Of a stretch of 61,530 bases of DNA, positions 1 to 6,802 are shown one piece after another. The position numbers and the translations under genes were made by a program. Source of the stretch: Bacillota bacterium (GTDB lineage: Bacteria > Bacillota > UBA4882 > UBA8346); assembly GCA_029974635.1 (NCBI GenBank), contig JARKQY010000045.1:1-61530 (forward strand). The letters run 5' to 3'. The stretch's first letter is position 1, and each line of letters starts with the position of its first letter. The notes beneath the pieces are model-generated. The model made no database searches. It saw only the letters and a program-made list of their open reading frames with translations, and was not told where the DNA came from.

Positions 1-18
1 TGCAATGCGTTGTTACAC
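1..18 (-). repeat. attC-like site 0 (partial, cut by window edge)
   Basis: Right end of an integron attC-like site. The plus strand shows GTTACAC at 12-18, which is R'' GTGTAAC on the minus strand, the reading direction of the cassettes. The rest lies outside the window. A stem-loop follows at 31-46 (arms AAGCC/GGCTT). Its R box is the exact complement of the R box at the left end of site 1 (88-94), as expected for the two ends of one cassette. Confidence 0.6.
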
Positions 19-87
19 GGCGTGGGTCGCAAGCCGAGGATGGCTTCTTCTCCTTAATAGGACGGGCTGCTTTACCCAATGCATTTT
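19..87 (-). other. Gene-less mini-cassette between attC-like sites 0 and 1
   Basis: This interval of about 70 bp lies between two attC-like sites. It holds one stem-loop (31-46) and no plausible reading frame. Its two R boxes, GTTACAC and GTGTAAC, are perfectly complementary, so it appears to be a complete cassette without a gene. It could carry a promoter or small RNA, or be a deletion derivative; the sequence does not decide between these. Confidence 0.4.
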
Positions 88-226
88 GTGTAACGTCCAC
101 CCATTTCCGACGTGGATTCGCCTTAGTTAACTCTTAACTTAGGCGAATCCATGTGGTCCAGGACTCCCGCCAACATGTCCAACCACTTTGAGGTCTAGAC
201 CCGAAGCAGAAATAGAGCTGTTACAC
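88..226 (-). repeat. attC-like site 1
   Basis: 139-bp site. The left R box is GTGTAAC (88-94) and the right R box is GTTACAC (220-226). The internal helix pairs 113-130 with 134-151 over 18 positions, with one T-T mismatch and a 3-nt loop. Outer arms ATTTC and GAAAT lie next to the R boxes. A satellite stem-loop follows at 243-258 (arms GCGGCA/TGCCGC around CGGA). The right R box matches the left R box of site 2 (939-945). Confidence 0.75.
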
Positions 227-283
227 GATGGGCCGAGCCCTAGCGGCACGGATGCCGCGGCCTCAAACTCTCTGCAACACACC

Positions 284-808
284 TTACAAAGAATACGAAT
301 TTCTATTTAGAAAGCCTAAAGTAGAAAACAGTTGGATTCCTTCATTCTCTAAACGTAAGTTCCAATTTGATATAATATTTTCTGCATCCTTATGGAATGT
401 ACTATGCGCATCATTGATTAGTATCGCAGAAAAGCCCAACTTTTTTGCATCAATGCAGGCTGCTTGTATACATCCATTTGAAACAAGCCCAACGATAACA
501 ACACTTGTAATTTTCTCTTTCTTAAGTAATGATAAAAAATGTTTTTCCTTAAAAATACTACTATGCCTTTTATCTATACAAACATCCTCATCCGATATGT
601 TCAACTTATTATCAATCTGCCAATCATCTGAGTTTTCTTTAGAGAAGCTAGTATTGGTATGTCTTATTAAAAATACATGTTTATTGTGTTCATGAAAAAA
701 AGCAATTAGCCTATTGATATTATTTATCAAAGCTTGCTGATTAAAGACTTCTCTTTGAAGTAATCCATGTTGCATATCAATTACAAGTAATGCTTGATTA
801 TTCTCCAT
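284..808 (-). CDS. Isochorismatase-like cysteine hydrolase (cassette gene)
   Basis: Predicted 174-aa cysteine hydrolase of the isochorismatase/nicotinamidase superfamily, cytosolic. The family triad is visible: D11 in VIDMQ, K80 in IDKRHSS and C113 in SNGCIQAAC. These enzymes cleave amide or vinyl-ether bonds; the substrate here cannot be told. The ATG at 808 has a strong GGAGG about 9 nt upstream. It is the only gene of the cassette between attC-like sites 2 and 1, and it ends 26 nt before the stem-loop next to site 1. It is AT-rich compared with the 15-48 kb core, as expected of acquired cargo. The fold assignment is firm and the function open. Confidence 0.85.
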   Translation of the reverse strand: MENNQALLVIDMQHGLLQREVFNQQALINNINRLIAFFHEHNKHVFLIRHTNTSFSKENSDDWQIDNKLNISDEDVCIDKRHSSIFKEKHFLSLLKKEKITSVVIVGLVSNGCIQAACIDAKKLGFSAILINDAHSTFHKDAENIISNWNLRLENEGIQLFSTLGFLNRNSYSL

Positions 809-938
809 TTATGAGTACCTCCATTAACAAGCGCTTTAATACCTTACTTGAACTTTGTTTAATATATACGTGGGTATTCTTCGAAGCTTACCCCTTATAT
901 AATCGCGCCAGGACGGCGCGGCTTTTGCTCGGTCTGTT

Positions 939-1123
939 GTGTAACGTCCGCCCGTTCCTGACGTTTTCAAAACCTAGTCGCGACGCGGACTTATTTTGAA
1001 AATGTGGGCGAGATAGCTTCATGAAAAAACTCCATCGGGATACATCATGAATTAATAGCCTCTTCGAATCGAATAAACTTTCTTTGACTATCCGAGCCCG
1101 GAACCTGCAACACGTTGTCATAC
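939..1123 (-). repeat. attC-like site 2
   Basis: 185-bp site. Left R box GTGTAAC (939-945), right R box GTCATAC (1117-1123). Outer arms CCGTTCC and GGAACC are present, and an internal helix has arms TTTTCAAAA/TTTTGAAAA. The 3' part carries the shared segment of TTCATGAA- and TTCGAA-like words. A satellite stem-loop at 904-920 (CGCGCC/GGCGCG around AGGAC) lies on the left flank. Reading frames across it are by-products of the repeat. Confidence 0.7.
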
Positions 1124-1152
1124 GAAGTGGCGGCGTACACCATTTTTATTTT

Positions 1153-1926
1153 TTATATTTTTTTACCAATATAAAAAACATATCCATAATACTGTTTGTA
1201 TTTTGAATACAACTCCGCTTCATACTTCATATATTCAACAAAAGCCTCTGCGGCTTTATTTCCAGAATTTTTTTCCAAAAATGTTTTTTGTATTGCTTTC
1301 TGCGGAATAAAATAAGTATCCGTCCAGCATTTTTCAGGCAATGTAAATGCGGCAACAAGACTATAATCGGCTTTTTGCATTATTGAAATATTATGCCCTA
1401 TTGTACCTATTTCAGGAACAGCATCAACCCAAAACTTTTCAATTTCAGTAGGTCGTTCATCGGTAAACCATGACTCATATGTTACAGCAATATAGCCGTC
1501 TTTTTTTAGAAAGCCTTTCCAATAATTCAAGCCTTTTTCAAAACCTATATTGGCAATAGACCCTTCAGACCATATAACATCAAATTCTTCATTTTGAAAC
1601 GGTAAATTATCCATTGAACCGACAATGCCTTTTACCCTATTCTGCAAACCGAGCTTTTCAGCGTTTGTATTAAATTTTGCAATAAAATCGGGAAAAATAT
1701 CAAGCCCAGTAATGGTTCCTTTTGTATTTTGTGCAAGAGTCATTGTCTGACCGCCTGTTCCACAAGCAAAATCCGCAATTTTTAATTCATTTGAAAAATT
1801 GTCAATAAAACTTAATGCCCTAATAGTAGATTCAGGGCTACCAGGTCCCTGCCGTTCCAACCTTCCAAAATAATCACAAATTAAGTTTGGATCAAAATCG
1901 TGAATTAATGTTTCTTCGTTTTCCAT
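1153..1926 (-). CDS. Class I SAM-dependent methyltransferase (cassette gene)
   Basis: 257-aa Rossmann-fold methyltransferase. Motif I is [10 protein letters not shown] (about residues 51-60), followed by an acidic residue in GLDIFP (motif II) and a motif IV-like [10 protein letters not shown]. The domain resembles the Methyltransf_11/25 families; the C-terminal 100 residues probably shape the substrate pocket. The substrate is unknown. The ATG at 1926 has AAGGAG 7 nt upstream. It is the single gene of the cassette between sites 3 and 2. A small molecule is likelier than nucleic acid because no recognition domain is present, but this is inference. Confidence 0.85.
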   Translation of the reverse strand: MENEETLIHDFDPNLICDYFGRLERQGPGSPESTIRALSFIDNFSNELKIADFACGTGGQTMTLAQNTKGTITGLDIFPDFIAKFNTNAEKLGLQNRVKGIVGSMDNLPFQNEEFDVIWSEGSIANIGFEKGLNYWKGFLKKDGYIAVTYESWFTDERPTEIEKFWVDAVPEIGTIGHNISIMQKADYSLVAAFTLPEKCWTDTYFIPQKAIQKTFLEKNSGNKAAEAFVEYMKYEAELYSKYKQYYGYVFYIGKKI

Positions 1927-2000
1927 GTGTAAACTCCTTAATCCAATGTAGTATCAATTATTCTTTTTCAATATATTTTTCCACCAATTTAGCCGCCATT

Positions 2001-2181
2001 TCGCATCGTGTGCGGGTTCCCCGACGCCGTTTTGACTTAGTCGCCACTGCGGACTTAGTCAAAACGGTGTGGCGCGACTCATCATGAATCCGCTCCTTGA
2101 ATTAACTTCGTGATACAACTTACATCTTCAAATACCCATCTTCGAATCACCGTGCCCGAAGCGGGAACTCTGCTGATATAC
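2001..2181 (-). repeat. attC-like site 3 (degenerate left end)
   Basis: About 181 bp and close to site 4 in sequence, including the internal helix (arms GTTTTGACTTAG and CTTAGTCAAAAC around a GCCACTGCG loop) and arms GGGTTCCC/GCGGGAAC. The right R box is GATATAC (2175-2181), one base from the complement of its partner at 3114-3120. The left R box (near 2002-2007) has lost the GTTA core, so the site is probably recombination-dead. A stem-loop follows at 2219-2247. Confidence 0.65.
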
Positions 2182-2265
2182 GCCGTGCTAGCCCCCCCTC
2201 TTTCAGAACCACTTTCACACCAGATGAACCAGGGAAGGTTAGCTGGTTGACCATAGAGATCTAAT

Positions 2266-3054
2266 CTAAATGATGTCATTTAGAATTTTATAGAATTCAT
2301 CTTTTATTTTTCTTTCTATCCATGGTTTATGACCACATTCGTCAATCAAATAAAATTGAAAATCTTTAATCGCATTTGATAATGGTTTTTTTACCCCTTC
2401 AGCAGGATGGGGGTCATAGCTCCCATGAATTGCTACTACTGGACAATTAATTTGTTTTGAAAATCTAATAAGTTCGTCTTTTCTTCTTAATTCCAAAACT
2501 TCATTTAATACATTACTAAAATCAAGATCCTTTACTTTTTCAATTTCAGGTTTTTCAAATTCGTCTTTCAAAGGATCAAATGAATCTGTCTTTGAGGCTA
2601 ACTCTCCAAGTCTCATAAATATTTGATTTCTGTTATTAAAGCTAGGATCAGATAAATTCTTGATAATTAATTGATATTCTTGTTTTTCTTCCGTACTTAA
2701 ACGACTTAACCTTGTTTGTTCAATATCTTTAACATATTCTTGTTTATATGGCCCACTTCCAACAAGTATTAATTTCTTAACTAATGTTGGAAACCTTGCA
2801 GTAAAAATATAACTTAACCATGCGCCCCATGAAAACCCAATCAAAACGATAGATTTTTCTTCGTTATCTTCAAGAATTTCTTTCAATTCAACAATTTGTT
2901 TTTCAAGAGATATTTCTGTTTGAAATGGTTCTAAAACACCCCAGTTTGATGCAAGAAAACGTGCAATAGGTTGCATTTCCCCAAGTGCACCTGGACCACC
3001 ATGAATTACAGCAATTTTAAAAGGTTTTTCTCCATGTTTTCGTAAATTATTCAC
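2266..3054 (-). CDS. Alpha/beta hydrolase (cassette gene)
   Basis: 262-aa alpha/beta-hydrolase fold protein, cytosolic. HGGPG (residues 18-22) is the oxyanion-hole motif. The nucleophile elbow is GFSWG (S75), with the acid in HGSYDP (D214) and the histidine in CGHKPW (H242), so the catalytic triad is complete. HGGPG occurs in proline iminopeptidase-like and haloperoxidase-like hydrolases; the substrate cannot be predicted. The start is GTG at 3054 behind AAAGGG. It is the sole gene of the cassette between sites 4 and 3, and its stop is 19 nt from the stem-loop at 2219-2247. Confidence 0.85.
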   Translation of the reverse strand: MNNLRKHGEKPFKIAVIHGGPGALGEMQPIARFLASNWGVLEPFQTEISLEKQIVELKEILEDNEEKSIVLIGFSWGAWLSYIFTARFPTLVKKLILVGSGPYKQEYVKDIEQTRLSRLSTEEKQEYQLIIKNLSDPSFNNRNQIFMRLGELASKTDSFDPLKDEFEKPEIEKVKDLDFSNVLNEVLELRRKDELIRFSKQINCPVVAIHGSYDPHPAEGVKKPLSNAIKDFQFYLIDECGHKPWIERKIKDEFYKILNDII

Positions 3055-3113
3055 ATTTTTCCCTTTCCTTTATGGCCGTGCCCACGGAAGGGTCGGCCAC
3101 GGGCTAGCATGGC

Positions 3114-3293
3114 GTATAACGTCCGCGGGTTCCCGACGCCGTTTTGGCTTAGTCGCCACTGCGGACTTAGCCAAAACGGTGTGGCGCGATTCATCGTGAA
3201 CAAACTACTTGAATTAACTTCCTGATACCACTTGCATCTTCGAGTACCCATCTTCGAATCACCGCGCCCGAAGCGGGAACGGACGTGTTATGT
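3114..3293 (-). repeat. attC-like site 4
   Basis: 180-bp site and the clearest example. Left R box GTATAAC (3114-3120), right R box GTTATGT (3287-3293). The outer arms continue inward as GTCCGCGGGTTCCCG and GCGGGAACGGACG. The internal helix has arms CCGTTTTGGCTTAG and CTTAGCCAAAACGG with one T-T mismatch. Satellite stem-loops flank it at 3074-3098 (GGCCG...CGGCC around ACGGA) and 3308-3319 (GCCAT/ATGGC around GG). It separates the alpha/beta hydrolase cassette from a small one. Confidence 0.8.
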
Positions 3294-3320
3294 GATGGTG
3301 GGGGCTAGCCATGGATGGCG

Positions 3321-3511
3321 TTACTTATTATCCTTACCCAAAAAATTTTTTATCCAGTTAAAAGCCCTCTTTGTTATTTCTTGGTTTTCTTTTTCAAATA
3401 CATTAAAATACGGTTCATAAGCTTTTTCAAAGATTTCTTTAGAACTGTATTCTTTTCCATTAATATCCTTGACTATGGCTTTACAATTTTCAATGTATTT
3501 AAAGCCCCCAC
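3321..3511 (-). pseudogene. 5'-truncated cassette gene, product unknown
   Basis: A minus-strand frame ends 2 nt from the stem-loop at 3308-3319 and is open back into attC-like site 5. About 60 codons lie inside the cassette, ending KRAFNWIKNFLGKDNK. There is no in-frame start codon or ribosome site after the cassette boundary at 3516; upstream residues would be encoded by the recombination site itself. The composition (Lys/Glu/Phe-rich) resembles real cassette genes. I read it as the C-terminal remnant of a small gene that lost its start. No family was recognised. Confidence 0.45.
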
Positions 3512-3515
3512 TGTC

Positions 3516-3684
3516 ACATACCGTCTTGCATCTGCGACGTCCCTGAACCGGATCCACGAAGGAATACCCCTTGGCGGTGGTCACACCCGGTGACGGGATG
3601 TGGTGAGTCGCGCTGCATGCTCCTGCTCCAGAGCCTTTCTTCGTGATGGTTCCTACGAACCCTTGCGCAGATGCTTTGTTCTAC
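3516..3684 (-). repeat. attC-like site 5
   Basis: 169-bp site. The left R box is ACATACC (3516-3522), a one-base change from the ACATAAC needed to complement site 4's right R box. The right R box is GTTCTAC (3678-3684). Outer arms CTTGCATCTGCG and CGCAGATGC are clear. A satellite stem-loop follows at 3711-3731 (arms GCGCA/TGCGC with ACGGA in the loop). Its right flank is nearly identical to that of site 6 (5522 onward), so the two cassette ends share an ancestor. Confidence 0.65.
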
Positions 3685-3852
3685 GATGTGGGGGGCCCCG
3701 CGAAACCAGAGCGCATCCACGGACGGTGCGCCCTCACATCTCGCGCAAGCCGACTTTTACATTTAACTGCCCAATATATAAACATTGTGAAGTAAAACAA
3801 CATCTGATAATGCTTATTTTCTGCTTCTTTGAGAGATAAGTCGAAGGTGCTG

Positions 3853-4638
3853 CTAATTACGTAATACTTCCAACTTTTTTGCTCGCTCAAACGCTTTATG
3901 TAAAAACTCTTTAGTGGATAAATCCTTATAATCCCAATTCATGGCCTCTATTGCAATTGCGCCTGAATAACCCGTTTCCGCTATTTTCTTCATGGCTACA
4001 GACCAATCAATCGTTCCGTCAAATGGTAACCGGTGGTTATGTGTTCCGTCATTGTCATGTAAATGCAGTGCCATCAAGCGTGAACCATACATAGATAACA
4101 AATCAACGCTCGGACAGTTGCGGTAGTGATGTGCGCAGTCATAACAGAATCCGATGCGCAGGGAATCTACTTGCTCCAGTACATATGCCAAATTGGTAAA
4201 GTTCCATAAATTCTCCAGCGCAACATTGACGCCAAGCTGTTCAGCTTTTTCAGCAATCCTCTTGATTCTATCCAGTATCAATGCGTTATATGGATAGTCT
4301 TCGTCTGGCGGGTGCACCACCATTGTCGAAATCTCAAATTCGGCACAATCTGCAACACACTGCAAATAGCAATCGTTTACAGCTTCCCCGTCCAGATTGT
4401 CAAGCCAGAGGTTTTTTGGGACTTGGAATGGCGTGTGGATATTTTCTATAAAAAGGCCCGCTTCTCGCGCAATTTGTGGTCCGTTGTGGTAATCGTTTCG
4501 GCCGTAGCAATCGCGACCAAAGCCATCACTCCACCATAATAAAACGCCATCAAATCCGGCTTCTTTTATTAACCGATAACGTTCTTGAGCACTCTTGAAT
4601 TGCAATTCATAGCCAAACCAATCATAAATGGCAAGCAT
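3853..4638 (-). CDS. Sugar phosphate isomerase/epimerase-like TIM barrel (cassette gene)
   Basis: 261-aa xylose-isomerase-like (AP endonuclease 2 superfamily) TIM barrel. Metal-site residues of the family appear at strand ends: E in VALENLW, D and H in CYDCAHH, H and D in LHLHDND, and E in IAIEAMNW. Such proteins isomerise or epimerise sugars and cyclitols, or cleave them; the substrate is unknown. I start at the ATG at 4638 (MLAIYDW) because GGAGGG lies 7 nt upstream; the frame stays open to 4701 without a ribosome site. The gene shares its interval with the Nudix gene because an attC-like site at about 4680-4704 seems to have been lost. Confidence 0.8.
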   Translation of the reverse strand: MLAIYDWFGYELQFKSAQERYRLIKEAGFDGVLLWWSDGFGRDCYGRNDYHNGPQIAREAGLFIENIHTPFQVPKNLWLDNLDGEAVNDCYLQCVADCAEFEISTMVVHPPDEDYPYNALILDRIKRIAEKAEQLGVNVALENLWNFTNLAYVLEQVDSLRIGFCYDCAHHYRNCPSVDLLSMYGSRLMALHLHDNDGTHNHRLPFDGTIDWSVAMKKIAETGYSGAIAIEAMNWDYKDLSTKEFLHKAFERAKKLEVLRN

Positions 4639-4703
4639 AAATGTACCCTCCACTAATATAAATTTTCTAACTTCACTATTTATAAATAATACCTGACCCA
4701 CAC

Positions 4704-4732
4704 ACCATCTGAACCATGGACGGTTAGATGGT
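4704..4732 (-). repeat. Orphan cassette-end stem-loop (trace of a lost attC-like site)
   Basis: Imperfect hairpin with arms ACCATCT.GAACC and GGTT.AGATGGT around ATGGA. It closely resembles the stem-loop beside site 3 (2219-2247), including the following GGTTGACAT-like word. Such hairpins otherwise sit between the last gene of a cassette and its attC-like site. Here no site follows, so I infer that one was deleted between the Nudix and TIM-barrel genes. Confidence 0.45.
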
Positions 4733-4776
4733 TGACATCTTTGATAGGCATATCAAATTTCTTTTTACTACGCTGT

Positions 4777-5241
4777 TTAACCTACATCCCCTATATAACA
4801 CGGACTTAATATATTGTTTTTTAATTTATTTATAAGTGTTTTTGGATACAGTCTTATCGTATCTAGCTTTGATATCTCTATCCATTCCACACTTACTTGA
4901 CAAGAATCAGGAATATAACCATTTTTAATATTTTCATTTACTTCTTTTGACTTTAAATTACAATTAAAATAGAATTCAACCTGATGAACATCATAATCAA
5001 ACTCTGAAAATTCATGGTTTTTTCCAATATACTCACGTATAAACAACAATTCTCCTATATCAATTTCTTGATCTACTTCTTCGATACATTCTCTCACCAA
5101 TGTATTTTTCAATTCTTCACCTGGATGTTGACCCCCACCAGGGAATAAATAGAAATAGCCCTTATCATCTTTATTTTTTGTCAACAGAACTTTACCGTTA
5201 TTTATTATTATTGCTTTTACTGAGTTCCTTATTGGTTTCAT
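4777..5241 (-). CDS. Nudix hydrolase (cassette gene)
   Basis: 154-aa Nudix-fold pyrophosphohydrolase. The Nudix box is intact: GGGQHPGEE, then LVRECIEEVDQEI (G-x5-E-x7-RE-x2-EE). It would hydrolyse a nucleoside diphosphate linked to another group, using Mg2+ held by the REcxEE glutamates; the substrate is unknown. The start at 5241 (MKPIRNS) is preferred because AAAGGA precedes it, whereas upstream in-frame codons run into the conserved stem-loop at 5283-5307. It is the first gene after attC-like site 6 in the reading direction. AT-rich, as are its neighbours. Confidence 0.85.
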   Translation of the reverse strand: MKPIRNSVKAIIINNGKVLLTKNKDDKGYFYLFPGGGQHPGEELKNTLVRECIEEVDQEIDIGELLFIREYIGKNHEFSEFDYDVHQVEFYFNCNLKSKEVNENIKNGYIPDSCQVSVEWIEISKLDTIRLYPKTLINKLKNNILSPCYIGDVG

Positions 5242-5324
5242 AAGGTTTCCTTTGATTTTGATTCTATTGTTTTTTAGATTTTGGCCATGCCCACGGACGG
5301 GCTGGCCAGGCAATCCGCAATGTC

Positions 5325-5528
5325 ATGTAACGTCTGCGCATTACTGACGTGGACTGGCCTTAAGGCACAATCCCAAACTTAGTGCGAGTTTACGGGCACT
5401 AAGTTTGGGATTGCCGGGTCTTACAGGACTTAGGCCAGTCGATGTGGCGCACCCACTTCGTGCCCTACCCGCTTATCCAGCTTCATGAAACTACTATCCG
5501 CACCCTTGCGGTAATGCAGCGGTTCTAC
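5325..5528 (-). repeat. attC-like site 6 (with extra nested hairpin)
   Basis: 204-bp site. Left R box ATGTAAC (5325-5331), right R box GTTCTAC (5522-5528). Outer arms GCGCATTAC and GTAATGCAGC are present. The internal helix GACTGGCC/GGCCAGTC is interrupted by a second long hairpin (GGCACAATCCCAAACTTAG paired with CTAAGTTTGGGATTGCC), which explains the extra length. Satellite stem-loops lie at 5283-5307 and 5556-5569. The right R box exactly complements the left R box of site 7. Confidence 0.75.
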
Positions 5529-5636
5529 GATGTGGAGGGCCTCGCGGAGCAAGAACGCCAAGGATGGCGCGGCCCCAAACAGCCTTTTAATTCACGTAAT
5601 AAAAAATTGTGAAGTAAAATAACTTCTGACTTATAC

Positions 5637-5855
5637 TCATTTTGTTCGCAATAATTCTAACGCTTTTTTATAAAGCGGGTCAAATTCACAACCACAACTA
5701 CCACACTCTTTATCTGCTTGCTCAATTATAGGGAGCAATTCTTCATTTCCTTTTTTGTCGTCAAGCCATGCTTTTGATGGCTCATCAATTAAACTCCAAC
5801 CCGACTCCGCAAATTTTGTGATGATTTTTGTTAGTTCTTCATTTTTAACTGACAT
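5637..5855 (-). CDS. Small hypothetical protein, 72 aa (cassette gene)
   Basis: Acidic 72-aa protein with a well-placed start: ATG at 5855 with GGAGG 8 nt upstream. It carries a CGSCGCEFDP motif near residue 51, with three cysteines in CxxCxC spacing that could bind a metal or form a disulfide. There is no signal peptide or membrane segment. It lies downstream of the broken ABM-type gene in the same cassette. The family was not recognised. Correct start, codon-like composition and position immediately before the cassette-end stem-loop support a real gene. Confidence 0.6.
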   Translation of the reverse strand: MSVKNEELTKIITKFAESGWSLIDEPSKAWLDDKKGNEELLPIIEQADKECGSCGCEFDPLYKKALELLRTK

Positions 5856-5926
5856 AACTCATACCTCCATAAATATAGTAACTATCCTTCGCATAATTGA
5901 TAAAATATTAACAATGAATACTGTTT

Positions 5927-6274
5927 CTAGTATATTGAATTTCCGCAGTAAATATCAAAAGGCATAATCAGCAACTTTTGAATATCCCTGAGATGATTTT
6001 TGAAAAACCATTCTGTCGCTTTGCCGTAATTCTCCTTATTGTCGAATTCCCAATAAGAAAAATACTTAACACACTTAACAATTTTGGTTAACTCTCACGG
6101 CGGTTCTCCACTCTCAACACCATCAATAGTAAAAAAACGCTTCACATATTTGATGTCAATACAACCCATTTGCTGTTTTTGTTCATCAGCTATCGTCGTT
6201 ATCAATGTTTCAAATTCAATCAGTTTATCAGGTTTTACTTGAAATAGCTTTACCTCAGAAAAACTATTTTTCAT
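5927..6274 (-). pseudogene. ABM-like domain protein interrupted by an in-frame TGA
   Basis: The reading frame starts at ATG 6274 behind GAGGTG and encodes an ABM-like (dimeric alpha/beta barrel) sequence beginning MKNSFSEVKLFQVKP. A TGA at 6095-6097 stops it after 59 codons. The same frame then continues for 56 codons with sensible protein sequence (ELTKIVKCVKYFSYWEFD...) to a TAG at 5927-5929. The total of 115 residues suits a single-domain protein. The simplest reading is a CGA-to-TGA nonsense mutation. It shares a cassette with the 72-aa gene. Confidence 0.65.
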
Positions 6275-6400
6275 TCCACACACCTCACTGTTATATAAAT
6301 AATCTCTAGTTCTTGTTTTTAAACAAACGTGCAGCAATCAATCTTCATAGCCTTTCTTACACAATCGGCGCACGATGCGCCGTCTTTTGCTCCCCATTTC

Positions 6401-6580
6401 GTAGAACGTCCACATGTTGCGACGTCCGTCCACCCTAGTGACACTTCGACTTGGGCGGACGGGTGTGGTTGCGCCAACTTCATGAAACTTCATCTTTGAA
6501 ACCGCTTCGTGATTCAGCCTACCTCTTCGAACAAACATCTTCGAACACCGCAACCCGCTAGCGGCAACATGTGGTTAGGC
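6401..6580 (-). repeat. attC-like site 7
   Basis: 180-bp site. Left R box GTAGAAC (6401-6407), right R box GTTAGGC (6574-6580). Outer arms CCACATGTTGCG and GCAACATGTGG are perfect over 10 bases. The internal helix pairs CCGTCCACCCTAG with CTTGGGCGGACGG, with a T-T mismatch. Satellite stem-loops lie at 6366-6382 (perfect CGGCGCA/TGCGCCG) and 6605-6626. The right R box does not match its expected partner at site 8, consistent with a rearranged cassette to its right. Confidence 0.75.
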
Positions 6581-6640
6581 GTCGTGTCGAGTCCGTTTCC
6601 CGCCAGCCGAACCACGATGGTTGGCTGGTTGGCATTCATT

Positions 6641-6793
6641 TTATGGTGACAATTTTTGATTTTTCTTTTTTGATCTGTATAAGATTTCAATTAATAATGT
6701 TATTACTCTTGACCAAATGGATAGATTGGCTAATAAATTCCGGCGGTAGGCAATGATACCACAGTATGCAATAAGGTCTTCATATATTGCAAT
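6641..6793 (-). pseudogene. 3' remnant of a cassette gene (about 50 codons)
   Basis: A minus-strand frame of 50 codons ends with TAA at 6641-6643, just after the stem-loop at 6605-6626 where other cassette genes end. The peptide ends ILYRSKKKNQKLSP and has no start codon; it is closed upstream by TGA at 6794-6796, 6 nt before the glycosyltransferase stop. I infer the tail of a gene whose front was replaced when the glycosyltransferase segment arrived. Family not recognised; an overlapping frame is also partly open. Confidence 0.35.
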
Positions 6794-6802
6794 TCAACCT
6801 TT

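Noticed and set aside
888..1121. Open frames running through attC-like sites (also 2082-2279, 3051-3251, 3514-3720, 6338-6553)
   Set aside because: They consist of the recombination-site repeat read as protein, recur because the repeat recurs, and lack ribosome sites.
6095..6097. Selenocysteine at the in-frame TGA
   Set aside because: No SECIS-like hairpin was evident directly after the TGA, and a CGA-to-TGA change is simpler.
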